64,000 bases of DNA from CBDEVH01 sp965243565 (GTDB taxonomy: Bacteria; Pseudomonadota; Gammaproteobacteria; Tethybacterales; Persebacteraceae), in NCBI GenBank assembly GCA_965243565.1, contig OZ251571.1, positions 124,001 to 188,000 on the forward strand, written 5' to 3'. Made by a program: the position numbers and the translations under genes. Shown here one piece after another: positions 34,118-43,383 of the stretch. Each line of letters opens with the position of its first letter. The first letter of the stretch is position 1. The notes below the pieces were generated by a model. The model did not search any database and was not told the DNA's origin. It saw only the letters and a list, made by a program, of their open reading frames with translations.

Positions 34118-34204
34118 ATGTTAATGATAGTTTGTTATTTTGATAGAAAAAGGCATTTGTTGGTCATTGGCTACAAACTCGCCTGTCCGTTATTATATCT
34201 TTAA
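34118..34204 (+). CDS. Possible 28-residue leader peptide (speculative)
   Basis: ATG 34118 follows a perfect AAGGAG (34105-34110) at 7 bases and opens a 28-codon frame ending at TAA 34202-34204, 61 bases before ubiE. The AAGGAG may be incidental, since the same bases code for Leu-Leu in the PP0621-like gene on the other strand. No homology recognised. Confidence 0.15.
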   Translation: MLMIVCYFDRKRHLLVIGYKLACPLLYL

Positions 34205-34265
34205 AATAGTTAATAGTTTTTGAATAAAATATAATAGAGGTTTTATTAGCGAAACATAAAATTAA

Positions 34266-35033
34266 ATGGACACCACCTCTGAACAACCAAGTATGCCAGA
34301 AGACGACACAAACTCACCTGTCGTTGATTTTGGTTTTTCTGTGATTGAAGCGAATCGCAAAGCAGACATGGTTGAAAAAGTTTTTTCTGATGTAGCCCAA
34401 TATTACGACAAAATGAATGACGTTATGTCCTTTGGCATACATCGCATTTGGAAAAAAACAACCATTTATTTAATGGACTTAAAGCCGGGCATGCAGGTAT
34501 TGGACATTGCATCAGGCAGCGGCGATATGAGTGCATTAATACTTCCTAAAATAGGTAAAGACGGCAAATTGGTCATGACTGATATTAATCAAAATATGTT
34601 ACAAAACGCGGTCAATCGTTTGCCCAGTGTGCATGCCATTCAATGCGATGGCGAGAAACTACCCCTGCCCAATCGTGCCTTTGATAGAATCATCCTAGCA
34701 TTTGGTTTGCGCAATATGACCAATCGTCAGCAAGCATTGGCTGAGGCGCATCGCGTGCTTAAATGGGGTGGCAAGTTATTCGTATTAGAATTTTCTCCAG
34801 ACTCATTATGCCCTGCCATTGAGCAATGGTACTTAACCAAAGTATTGCCACAAATGGGGAAAATAATTGCCGATGATGAAAAAAGTTATCGGTATTTAGG
34901 AGAATCCATACTCCGTTTTCCTCCATCAACCATCCTTGCCCAATACTTTCAAGCCGTTGGCTTTACCGACGTAAAACAGCACAAATTTGCTGGCAATATT
35001 GTAGTATTATCAAGTGGCACCAAACGAAGCTAG
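34266..35033 (+). CDS. ubiE: Ubiquinone/menaquinone methyltransferase UbiE
   Basis: C-methyltransferase acting on the benzoquinol ring in ubiquinone (and menaquinone) synthesis; 255 residues. FGF..V......V..VFSDVAQYYDKMNDVMSFG region at 20-60, SAM loop VLDIASGSGD (about 78-87), FGLRNMTNRQQALAEAHRVLK (about 138-158) and YRYLGESILRFP near the end are all UbiE/Coq5 signatures. Nine bases before gshA, so probably co-transcribed. Confidence 0.95.
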   Translation: MDTTSEQPSMPEDDTNSPVVDFGFSVIEANRKADMVEKVFSDVAQYYDKMNDVMSFGIHRIWKKTTIYLMDLKPGMQVLDIASGSGDMSALILPKIGKDGKLVMTDINQNMLQNAVNRLPSVHAIQCDGEKLPLPNRAFDRIILAFGLRNMTNRQQALAEAHRVLKWGGKLFVLEFSPDSLCPAIEQWYLTKVLPQMGKIIADDEKSYRYLGESILRFPPSTILAQYFQAVGFTDVKQHKFAGNIVVLSSGTKRS

Positions 35034-35042
35034 CAAAACACT

Positions 35043-36308
35043 ATGACAAGAACTATTTCATCCTCTTTAAAATACTTAGAACAAGGCATTGTTGAATCCT
35101 TTGCCGATATTGAAGCGTGGTTGCGTGCAAAAAACGCGATTTGTCCACCTCTATTTTATTGCTCGACCGACCTTCGTAACAACGGTTATAAAATTGCTCC
35201 CATCGACACCAACTTATTTCCGGGCGGTTTTAACAACTTATCCTCAAGCAGTTACCCCTTAGCCAGTGCTGCTATTTCTCGACAAATCGCTGATATATGC
35301 CCTGCTGCAAAATCCATATTACTTATCCCAGAAAACCACACTCGTAATCTTTTGTACCTAGAAAACGTTGCCACTATTAGCCACCTATTTGAATTAGCAG
35401 GAATCAATGTGCGTATCGGTCGTTTAAACGGCGACACCACGCCAATAGTTACTGCAAGTGGTCACGAATTACCGGTATTTGAAATACAACGTCGCAATAA
35501 TTGTCTGTATTGTGATGATTTTCAACCATGTGCCGTTGTATTAAACAATGATTTATCAGCAGGACTACCTAGTTTGCTTGCTGATTTGGACATCCCCGTT
35601 ATGCCGATGACACAACTGGGCTGGTCGCAACGAAAAAAATCCGATCATTTCTATCAATACAATCTCGTTGCCGAAGAATTTTCAACCTTGTTAAATATTG
35701 ATCCGTGGTTATTAACGCCTGATTTTTCGGTCTGTCGGAGCGTTAATTTTCAACAACGTGAAGGCATGGAATGTTTGGCAATTGCAGTCGATGAAACCTT
35801 AGCATTAATACGCGAAAAATACGAAGAACATGACATTGACGATTCGCCCTTTGTTGTCATAAAAGCCAATGCTGGCACCTATGGTATGGGTGTTATTCGT
35901 GTGGAAAAATCCGACGAAGTCTTTCATTTAAATCGCAAACAACGCAATAATATGTCTGTCGGCAAAGAAGGCTTGGCAGTCACCGATGTTATTATTCAAG
36001 AAGGCATTCGCACCAGTGATGTTTTTAACTCTGCCACTGCCGAACCCGTTATTTATATGATTGGTGAAACAGTGGTGGGTGGTTTTTATCGCATTAATGC
36101 GACGCGTAGCGACAGCGAGAATTTAAATAGCAGAGGCATGTCTTTTTCGCCATTGCCATTTGAAACCAATTGCACACCGCCACCTGTTGCCATGGCAAAT
36201 GATGATGCAACAGCAAGGTTATATGTTTATAGTGTCATTGGTCGGTTGGCTGCTATTGCGGCGGCATATGAACAAAACACCATCAAAACGAGTAACAATA
36301 CACTTTGA
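35043..36308 (+). CDS. gshA: Glutamate-cysteine ligase (proteobacterial GshA, Acidithiobacillus-type)
   Basis: First enzyme of glutathione synthesis. The 421-residue sequence fits the non-E. coli family first described in Acidithiobacillus: IDTNLFPGGFNNL near residue 56, VVIKANAGTYGMGV (about 275-288) with an ATP-grasp-like nucleotide loop, and a closing NLNSRGMSFSPL. It lacks similarity to the ~520-residue enterobacterial GshA. gshB is not in the window. Confidence 0.88.
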   Translation: MTRTISSSLKYLEQGIVESFADIEAWLRAKNAICPPLFYCSTDLRNNGYKIAPIDTNLFPGGFNNLSSSSYPLASAAISRQIADICPAAKSILLIPENHTRNLLYLENVATISHLFELAGINVRIGRLNGDTTPIVTASGHELPVFEIQRRNNCLYCDDFQPCAVVLNNDLSAGLPSLLADLDIPVMPMTQLGWSQRKKSDHFYQYNLVAEEFSTLLNIDPWLLTPDFSVCRSVNFQQREGMECLAIAVDETLALIREKYEEHDIDDSPFVVIKANAGTYGMGVIRVEKSDEVFHLNRKQRNNMSVGKEGLAVTDVIIQEGIRTSDVFNSATAEPVIYMIGETVVGGFYRINATRSDSENLNSRGMSFSPLPFETNCTPPPVAMANDDATARLYVYSVIGRLAAIAAAYEQNTIKTSNNTL

Positions 36309-36342
36309 GCCTACGAGTATCTTTTGTTACGCTGTAGGCTCA
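36306..36342. terminator. Inverted repeat at the gshA/sbmA-like convergence
   Basis: Nine-base arms TGAGCCTAC (36306-36314) and GTAGGCTCA (36334-36342) around a 19-base loop. They include the gshA stop and the last codons of the convergent gene. No T-run follows, so intrinsic termination is only possible, not clear. Confidence 0.3.
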
Positions 36343-37481
36343 GAATCGATGGGTTTTGGTGCTTTATTGTAGCCAATATTAAGTTCAAATTCACGCAACC
36401 GTTTAACAATCGACATTAATTCGGTAACTGTTGTCCAATTATCCACAAAAAACTTCAGGCTATCGGTGACTTTTGAAAAAGCATGAGAAATTTGGTTGAG
36501 GAAACCCAGTGTAATAATCCCCAAAACAATACCCGTACCAATAAGCATTAAATCGACTACAACAATAAACTGTGAGAATAAATTAGCCCAAACGCCAAAG
36601 TAAGAATAATGGGCATACAATCGAAAATAATTCAAGCGCAATCCGGTAAATAACTCGACAATGGTTGGAAAATCGGCAAACGTTTTATCGTCTTCTGCCA
36701 GTACCAATTGTTTACGAAATTTTGCTTCTACTTTTTGGTTGTTATACTCTAAGCCCGGCAATCGAATACCAACAAAATAAGAAATAATGGTACCACCAAG
36801 CGATAGAGCGATGGCAATCCACATCAACGAACCGACAGTATTAGCCGTCCACGATAGAAAAGGCAAATCTAAACCAGACGTTTTTAGCCCGACGGCTTTG
36901 GAAAAATGGTCGCTAATTTCGGCACTGACCGCCCATAAAATAGGAACAAAAGCAATAAGCGTTAGCACTGCCCGAAAAAGACCCAACCCTAAACGCTCGA
37001 CCAATAATGCAAATTTTTGTGGATCTTCTTGTAAACGCTGCGATGCTCCTTCTACTTCGGTTTCGACTTTCGCCCAAAATGGAATATAAGAAAAAGTAAT
37101 GGCTTGACGCCAGCGAAAAGCGTAGTGCTGTGCAAAAAAACTACTGAGAACACGAACAATAACATAAGGAAAAACAATAACACAAAATTCTAAAATATAG
37201 CCCCAAAAGCGATTGATATTAAATTCAGCCAACCCATATAAGGTGGACGTATTTGATATAGGATCGATTTCTGCCAGTTTGGCATGCCAGTTAGTATCTG
37301 CATTAGAAATAGCATCTTTTAGTAATGGATTTGGATTTTGTAAAAAATCCCATGTCTCTCGATACCAGCCATTTATCCAGACGTTAACCCATACTTCTAG
37401 GCCAATCATCGTGCACAGCAAGAATAGTCCACCCCACGCCCATAGTGCCCATTCTTTAGAGCAGAAAAAACTTTTCAACAT
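36327..37481 (-). CDS. SbmA/BacA-family peptide transporter
   Basis: 384-residue inner-membrane protein of the SbmA/BacA family, proton-driven importers of antimicrobial peptides such as microcin B17 and proline-rich peptides (family known at about 400 residues). Seen: an N-terminal helix, a WRxxxT-type cytoplasmic strip (FRWRQAITFSYIPFWAKV, about 122), the EGASQRLQEDPQKFA motif (about 144-158), and helices to about 345. Third gene after dxs and the asparaginase fragment, gap 15 bases. Physiological substrate unknown. Confidence 0.85.
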   Translation of the reverse strand: MLKSFFCSKEWALWAWGGLFLLCTMIGLEVWVNVWINGWYRETWDFLQNPNPLLKDAISNADTNWHAKLAEIDPISNTSTLYGLAEFNINRFWGYILEFCVIVFPYVIVRVLSSFFAQHYAFRWRQAITFSYIPFWAKVETEVEGASQRLQEDPQKFALLVERLGLGLFRAVLTLIAFVPILWAVSAEISDHFSKAVGLKTSGLDLPFLSWTANTVGSLMWIAIALSLGGTIISYFVGIRLPGLEYNNQKVEAKFRKQLVLAEDDKTFADFPTIVELFTGLRLNYFRLYAHYSYFGVWANLFSQFIVVVDLMLIGTGIVLGIITLGFLNQISHAFSKVTDSLKFFVDNWTTVTELMSIVKRLREFELNIGYNKAPKPIDSEPTA

Positions 37482-37496
37482 AATACGATCCTCATT

Positions 37497-38003
37497 TTAG
37501 GTGGTTGTCTTTGCCTCAAAGCGTCCGAGTTTACGGTTTTTAACCACATCATTGGCATTAAAAAATTCTCCATTCATGGCGACATAAGTCCCAAATGGTA
37601 GCAATTTTGCAGCTGCTAAGGCAAAACCCAGATTAAAATCACTATCGGTATCTTTGAATACTTCGGGTAAAAACGCCCCTACGCAAACAATGGTTTTATT
37701 TTTTACTTCTTTGCCAATACGACAAGCCGTATTGGTTAACGTATCGGTGCCATGCGTAATGGCGATACGTGTTTCGCTGCAATCTTTAACGAATTGAATG
37801 ATTTTTTCGAGATCGTTTTCGGTCATATCCAACGAATCTTTTTCAATAATCGATTGCACGTTGATGTTCTTTATACCAATACGTTGCAAAATGCGATAAA
37901 CCGCTGGATTACCAAAGCGATAATCACTTTCGGCATCATAATATATTTTATCGATGGTGCCACCACAAGTAAGCCATAATACCGTGGGGTTATTCGTTGT
38001 CAT
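37497..38003 (-). CDS. Single-domain asparaginase-like protein
   Basis: 168 residues matching only the N-terminal domain of type I/II asparaginases. The first catalytic Thr lies in CGGTIDK (about 15) and the second in THGTDTLTNT (about 84-93). The C-terminal dimerisation domain is absent and no homologous sequence continues downstream, where an SbmA-like gene starts after 15 bases. Short asparaginase-domain proteins of this size occur in many proteobacteria, so this is probably intact; activity is unproved. It overlaps the dxs end by 14 bases. Confidence 0.8.
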   Translation of the reverse strand: MTTNNPTVLWLTCGGTIDKIYYDAESDYRFGNPAVYRILQRIGIKNINVQSIIEKDSLDMTENDLEKIIQFVKDCSETRIAITHGTDTLTNTACRIGKEVKNKTIVCVGAFLPEVFKDTDSDFNLGFALAAAKLLPFGTYVAMNGEFFNANDVVKNRKLGRFEAKTTT

Positions 38004-39867
38004 TTTTATCAGTATTCATAAAAACTTGTATTTTACGTTGAATACCAGCTGAATCCAACGCACATGTTTTTTGTAACGCCTCGACACTGCCATGTTCTAC
38101 AAAAGAATCCGGCAAGCCAATCGTCAATAATTTGGCATTGTGATTAATCGTTTGTAAAAACTCACTCACGGCAGAACCTGCTCCACCCGCTATAACATTG
38201 TCTTCTAGGGTGACCAGCCAGCGATGTGAGGTTGCCATCGTCTCAATCAATGTTGTATCCAATGGCTTGACAAAACGCATATCAACGACAGTTGCATTAA
38301 GTGCTTGGGCAACGGTTAAAGCCTGCTGTACGAATGTGCCAAAAGCAAGTATGGCGAGGGTATCTCCTTGTCGGCAGACAGTTCCTTTACCGATAGGCAA
38401 TGTATTGGAATCTTTATTAATGGCTTCTCCTGTGCCCTTGCCACGTGGATAACGGACTGCCACGGGTTGTTTGGCGGCAACAGCCGTATTCATCATTGTC
38501 CACATTTCATTTTCATTAGACGGTGTCATTACGATTAAATTGGGAATACAGCGCAGATAGCTTAAATCAAAAGCACCATGATGTGTACTCCCGTCCGCCC
38601 CAACCAAACCACCGCGATCGATGGCAAACACCACAGGCAGTTTTTGAATGCAAACATCATGAATCAGTTGATCGTAAGCGCGTTGCAAAAAGGTAGAGTA
38701 AATTGCAACAATCGGTTGTAGGTTTTCACAAGCCAAACCAGCCGCAAAAGTAACGGCATGCTGTTCGGCAATACCGACATCAAAATAACGAGAAGGATAG
38801 GTATTGGCAAACTCCACCAACCCAGAACCTTCACGCATGGCGGGGGTAATGCCCACAATATCGGGATTGTCTCGTGCGGTAGCGACCAACCAGTCACTAA
38901 ACACTTCGGTAAATGATGGTTTATGAGAAGGCGTTCCTTTTTCGACTTTCATTGGTGCCAAACCATCATTGGGTTCAAAACAACCAACTCCATGATACCC
39001 GACAGGGTCGGCTTCGGCTTTGGCATAACCTTTGCCTTTGGTCGTTACAATATGTAAAAATTGGAGACCAGGGGAATCGTGTAAAACCTGCAACGATTTA
39101 ACCAAGCCATTGATGTCATGTCCATCAATAGGACCAATATAATTAAAACCAAATTCTTCAAACAGAGTACCGGGTAGCACCATGCCTTTGATATGTTCAT
39201 GTGCGCGTCTTGCAAAACGTTGCATACTAGGGGCAATAGACAGCATTCGCCGTCCACCGCGTTGGATATTGGTATAAAAACGACTGACGAGGATACGTCC
39301 GAGATAGTTTTTTATAGCACCCACTGCTGGCGAAATAGACATTTCATTGTCATTAAGAATAACCAACATGTCCAAATCTTCTTCTGCGCCGGCGTTATTG
39401 AGTGCTTCAAAAGCCATGCCACCTGACAATGCGCCGTCACCAATAACAGCGACGACTCGGCGTTTATTATCTTTTTGGCGATTGGCGATTGCCATACCCA
39501 ATGCAGCAGAAATAGAGGTGCTGGCATGGGCGGTGCCAAAGGCATCGTATTCGCTCTCGGTACGTACGGGAAATCCCGAAAGACCATCTTTTTGGCGAAT
39601 GGTTGATAATTTTTCTCGCCGTCCGGTGAGCATTTTATGGGTGTATGTTTGGTGCCCGACATCCCAGATAATTCGGTCATCTGGTGTATTAAAAACATAA
39701 TGCAGTGCTACGGTCAGTTCGACAGTACCCAAATTAGAAGACAAATGCCCGCCAACGGTGCTAATCGTTTTTAAAATCTCTTCTCTTAGTTCGGTTGCCA
39801 GTGTTGGCAAATCTTCTGTAGAAAGTTCGCGGACATTGGCTGGACTCTGAATTTTATTTAATAACAT
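37990..39867 (-). CDS. dxs: 1-deoxy-D-xylulose-5-phosphate synthase
   Basis: Thiamine-diphosphate enzyme that opens the MEP isoprenoid pathway by condensing pyruvate and glyceraldehyde 3-phosphate. 625 residues. Substrate loop SSNLGTVELTVALHYVF near residue 45, ThDP-binding GDGALSGGMAFEALNNA (about 144-160), transketolase pyrimidine domain from about 320 with DVGIAEQHAVTFAAG, and a C-terminal transketolase domain. Divergent from recA across 146 bases. Supplies isoprenoids for the ubiquinone genes in the window. Confidence 0.97.
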   Translation of the reverse strand: MLLNKIQSPANVRELSTEDLPTLATELREEILKTISTVGGHLSSNLGTVELTVALHYVFNTPDDRIIWDVGHQTYTHKMLTGRREKLSTIRQKDGLSGFPVRTESEYDAFGTAHASTSISAALGMAIANRQKDNKRRVVAVIGDGALSGGMAFEALNNAGAEEDLDMLVILNDNEMSISPAVGAIKNYLGRILVSRFYTNIQRGGRRMLSIAPSMQRFARRAHEHIKGMVLPGTLFEEFGFNYIGPIDGHDINGLVKSLQVLHDSPGLQFLHIVTTKGKGYAKAEADPVGYHGVGCFEPNDGLAPMKVEKGTPSHKPSFTEVFSDWLVATARDNPDIVGITPAMREGSGLVEFANTYPSRYFDVGIAEQHAVTFAAGLACENLQPIVAIYSTFLQRAYDQLIHDVCIQKLPVVFAIDRGGLVGADGSTHHGAFDLSYLRCIPNLIVMTPSNENEMWTMMNTAVAAKQPVAVRYPRGKGTGEAINKDSNTLPIGKGTVCRQGDTLAILAFGTFVQQALTVAQALNATVVDMRFVKPLDTTLIETMATSHRWLVTLEDNVIAGGAGSAVSEFLQTINHNAKLLTIGLPDSFVEHGSVEALQKTCALDSAGIQRKIQVFMNTDKNDNE

Positions 39868-40013
39868 AAGGTCGAATTATACAAATATTTAAAGCTAATA
39901 AAATTAGCAAACGATAAATTGTTCATTGCAAAGTTTATAATATAAGCTAGAAGTTATTAAAAACGAAGACACTAGATAATTTTATAATAAAAATTAGTAA
40001 AAAGGAATAAGTT

Positions 40014-41009
40014 ATGACAGAAGATAAAAAGAAAGCTTTAAAATTTGCCCTAGAAAAGATAGAAAAAGCCCATGGTCGTGGCTCAGTCATGCGTATGGGT
40101 GATGCCGCACAACAAGAAATAAGAGCAATATCAACGGGATCGTTGGGCTTGGACATAGCATTGGGGATAGGCGGCTTGCCAGCCGGGCGAATTGTTGAAA
40201 TTTATGGTCCAGAATCGTCTGGCAAAACCACCGTTGCTTTGCAGGTAGTAGCCAGTGCTCAAAAAGCAGGTGGTACATGTGCATTCATTGATGCAGAACA
40301 TGCGCTAGACACCTCCTACGCTAAAAAATTAAAAGTGAACATTGATGATTTAATCATATCTCAGCCAGACAATGGTGAACAAGCACTCGAAATTTCAGAC
40401 ACCTTGGTGCGTTCTGGTTCATTGGATGTATTGGTTATTGATTCCGTTGCCGCATTAACGCCGCGAGCAGAGCTCGAAGGTGAGATGGGCGCTTCACTAC
40501 CTGGCTTGCAAGCCAGACTAATGAGTCAAGCCTTGCGTAAATTAACGGCAGTTGTTAACCAATCCGGTACGTTGATCATATTCATTAATCAATTACGTAT
40601 GAAAATTGGCGTTATGTTTGGCAGTCCTGAAACCACCACAGGTGGCAATGCTTTAAAATTTTACTCATCTGTGCGTTTGGACATTCGTCGCATCGGTGCG
40701 ATTAAAAAAGGCGAAGACATAATTGGCAACGAAACGCGGGTAAAAGTGGTAAAAAACAAAGTTGCCCCACCGTTTAAGCAAGCCGTCTTTGATATTTATT
40801 ATGGTCAAGGCATTTCACTCGAAGGTGAATTAATCGACATTGGTGTTGATAAAGGCTTGGTGCAAAAATCAGGTTCTTGGTATTCTATGGGCGCTGACCG
40901 CATTGGACAAGGAAAAGACAACGCTCGCCAATGGCTCATTGATAATCCCGAGCGTCGCGATAAATTGCGACAAGACTTACTCGAAAAAACATCACAACCT
41001 GAGCAGTAA
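40014..41009 (+). CDS. recA: Recombinase RecA
   Basis: Strand-exchange protein and SOS coprotease, 331 residues (E. coli 353, so a short C-terminal tail). Walker A GPESSGKT at 65-72, LVIDSVAALTPRAE Walker B region (about 141), loop L2 FINQLRMKIGVMFG and ALKFYSSVRLDIRR all intact. AAAAGGAAT lies 8 bases before the ATG. No CTG-N10-CAG LexA box was seen upstream. recX does not follow; uvrC does after 11 bases, which would link two DNA-repair genes. Confidence 0.98.
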   Translation: MTEDKKKALKFALEKIEKAHGRGSVMRMGDAAQQEIRAISTGSLGLDIALGIGGLPAGRIVEIYGPESSGKTTVALQVVASAQKAGGTCAFIDAEHALDTSYAKKLKVNIDDLIISQPDNGEQALEISDTLVRSGSLDVLVIDSVAALTPRAELEGEMGASLPGLQARLMSQALRKLTAVVNQSGTLIIFINQLRMKIGVMFGSPETTTGGNALKFYSSVRLDIRRIGAIKKGEDIIGNETRVKVVKNKVAPPFKQAVFDIYYGQGISLEGELIDIGVDKGLVQKSGSWYSMGADRIGQGKDNARQWLIDNPERRDKLRQDLLEKTSQPEQ

Positions 41010-41020
41010 TAGTAAAAATT

Positions 41021-42808
41021 ATGCCTATAGAGGGAATGAAGTCTTTATTGGCAACCATCCCTGCCTTGCCGGGGGTGTATCGTTTTTATGACAAAACGGG
41101 AAAATCGTTGTACATCGGTAAGGCATTGAATTTAAAAAAAAGGTTGTACTCGTATTCATTGCCCCAAAAACAATCACCTCGTATTGCGCTGATGCTAGAA
41201 CTAGCATGTTCGGTAGAAACTATTGTAACCGAATCAGAGCAAGAGGCGTTGTTGCTTGAAAACAATTTGATTAAATCGTTAAAACCGCGTTATAACATTT
41301 TATTTCGTGATGATAAATCGTATCCTTTTTTATGTTTAAGTCGGCACGCTTACCCTCGGCTAATGTATTATCGTGGTCCTGTCAAAAACACCGCGGATTG
41401 TTTTGGTCCTTACCCTGATGCAAAAGCGGTTAAAGAAGCCATTGATATTTTACAGCGGATTTTTCGCTTGCGTACCTGCACCGACAGTGCCATGGCAAAC
41501 CGTCAGCGTCCTTGCCTATTACATTCCATTGGTCGTTGTAGTGCGCCCTGTGTTAACCATATTAATTCTAAACAATACAGCACCGACAGTGAAGGCGCGC
41601 GTCGTTTTTTGCGGGGTGAATCGTCGTTTGTCGAAAAACTGTTAACCGAGTCGATGCATGAATCTGCCAATGAAGAAAAATTTGAAGAAGCCTCTGTTTT
41701 TCGTGATAGATTGCGTGCATTAAGCGTGGTCCGTAAACAGTTTTTTGTTAACGATGAAGAAATGCCCAATGCCGATTATGTAGGGGTCTATCACAACGGT
41801 AGCCGAGCATGTGTAAACATTGCCATCGTCCGTGGTGGTTACCGAATTGGCGAACGTCGCATATTTCCCAGCAATGTTAATGGCAGCACAGCCGAAGAAA
41901 CCGTTAGCGCATTGCTAGTGCAACACTATAGCGACAACATCCCTGATAAACTCATTGTATCGCCCTTGCCTAGTGATTGGCAGACTGCTGCGCCGCATCT
42001 CAAAAAACACATTATGAGCAAGATAACCCCTACGTTAAAACAACGCCTGCAGTTGGTGGTTAACAATGCAGAGCAAGCCTTACTAATCCAAACTGCCGAA
42101 CAGAATCAGCGTCAGCAGCGTTTGTCTTTATTGACTGAGGCATTGTCATTGGCAGCCGACCCCGAGCGTATGGAATGCTTTGATATTAGCCATAGTATGG
42201 GCGAAGAAACAATGGCATCGCGGGTGGTATTTATTAATGGCACACCTTATTCTAAAGAATATCGCTTGTATAAAATTAAAACAGCACAAAACGATGATGG
42301 TCAATCAATATTTGAAGCCGTCTCACGTTGTTATGCACGAGTCCAAAAAGAAGCAACGGCGATGCCCGATTTAATATTTATTGATGGAGGTGCCATTCAG
42401 CTCGCTGCCGCTCAGCGTGCCTTTGCCACATTATCAATAACATCGCCGCCGATATTTGCCATTGCCAAAGGAGCAGATCGCAAGCCCGGTGAAGAAATAT
42501 TAATTGCAACTGATGGCGAAGTCATTAAAATCCCTCACCAAAGTCAGGCACTACATTTAATTCAATACATTCGTGATGAATCACACCGTTTTGCAATTAA
42601 AGCACATCGCCGTAATCGCGATAAAAAACGATCTCGCTATAAATATTTAGAAGGCATTGAAGGCATTGGTGATAAAAAAAGACAAAAAATACTTGCTCAT
42701 TTTGGCGGAATGGCATCATTGCGTGCCGCCAGCATCCGTGATTTAATCAAAATAAGCTCTATTGGCAACGATTTAGCCATACGAATTTACAACGCTTTAC
42801 ATCCATGA
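41021..42808 (+). CDS. uvrC: Excinuclease ABC subunit C
   Basis: Makes the dual incision in nucleotide excision repair. 595 residues: GIY-YIG nuclease domain (LPGVYRFYDKTGKSLYIGKALNL, 13-95), Cys-rich loop CTDSAMANRQRPCLLHSIGRCSAPC (about 148), UVR motif (about 205-240), RNase H-like C-terminal nuclease with DISHSMGEE (about 387) and FIDGGAIQL, and a helix-hairpin-helix tail (EGIEGIGDKKRQKILAHFGG). Overlaps pgsA by 4 bases. Confidence 0.97.
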   Translation: MPIEGMKSLLATIPALPGVYRFYDKTGKSLYIGKALNLKKRLYSYSLPQKQSPRIALMLELACSVETIVTESEQEALLLENNLIKSLKPRYNILFRDDKSYPFLCLSRHAYPRLMYYRGPVKNTADCFGPYPDAKAVKEAIDILQRIFRLRTCTDSAMANRQRPCLLHSIGRCSAPCVNHINSKQYSTDSEGARRFLRGESSFVEKLLTESMHESANEEKFEEASVFRDRLRALSVVRKQFFVNDEEMPNADYVGVYHNGSRACVNIAIVRGGYRIGERRIFPSNVNGSTAEETVSALLVQHYSDNIPDKLIVSPLPSDWQTAAPHLKKHIMSKITPTLKQRLQLVVNNAEQALLIQTAEQNQRQQRLSLLTEALSLAADPERMECFDISHSMGEETMASRVVFINGTPYSKEYRLYKIKTAQNDDGQSIFEAVSRCYARVQKEATAMPDLIFIDGGAIQLAAAQRAFATLSITSPPIFAIAKGADRKPGEEILIATDGEVIKIPHQSQALHLIQYIRDESHRFAIKAHRRNRDKKRSRYKYLEGIEGIGDKKRQKILAHFGGMASLRAASIRDLIKISSIGNDLAIRIYNALHP

Positions 42809-43383
42809 TTAATTTTCAGACATTACCAAACATATTAAGTTTATTTCGTGTTGTAGCCGCGTTGTTACTGTTTGTGTGTGCATTGGTCTTGCCGAATGAA
42901 TGGAAAGATATCCCTATGCTCACGTTATTTTTAACCGCTGTCTTAACAGATTATTTAGATGGCATGTTGGCACGGCGATTCAATATCGTATCGAAATTTG
43001 GTGAGTTTTTAGACCCAGTGGCAGATAAACTACTCATCACTGTAACGTTATTAATTTTACTCTATGACGAGCGTGCGGCTTTTTTACCAACCGTTATTAT
43101 TATTTGTCGTGAAATTTGCATGTCGGCATTGCGTGAATGGATGGCAGGCATTGGACAAAGAAACATCGTTGGAGTGGCATTAATCGGTAAAATAAAAATG
43201 GTGTGTCAATCAGTTGCCTTAGTATTATTGCTTTATCGGTTTGAATTTTACGGGATTAATACCCTTTACTTAGGCAACATCATCTTATCCATTGCGGCGG
43301 CACTCACCGTGATATCAATGGCTTTATACATACAAAGAGCCTTAATTGCCACTCGATCTGACAATGATATTAAAGATCTTTAA
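42805..43383 (+). CDS. pgsA: CDP-diacylglycerol-glycerol-3-phosphate phosphatidyltransferase
   Basis: Makes phosphatidylglycerol phosphate. 192 residues, about six membrane segments, with the complete CDP-alcohol transferase motif DGMLARRFNIVSKFGEFLDPVADK (residues 53-76, catalytic Asp residues). uvrC-pgsA is the common gamma order. The 3' end overlaps the start of mrcA by 20 bases. Confidence 0.96.
   Translation: MINFQTLPNILSLFRVVAALLLFVCALVLPNEWKDIPMLTLFLTAVLTDYLDGMLARRFNIVSKFGEFLDPVADKLLITVTLLILLYDERAAFLPTVIIICREICMSALREWMAGIGQRNIVGVALIGKIKMVCQSVALVLLLYRFEFYGINTLYLGNIILSIAAALTVISMALYIQRALIATRSDNDIKDL

Noticed and set aside
37497..38003. Asparaginase pseudogene
   Set aside because: No frameshifted C-domain follows, the frame is clean and single-domain versions are known, so it is listed as intact.
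39868..40013. LexA (SOS) box upstream of recA
   Set aside because: No CTG-N10-CAG palindrome is present in the dxs/recA spacer; SOS control is not supported by sequence.
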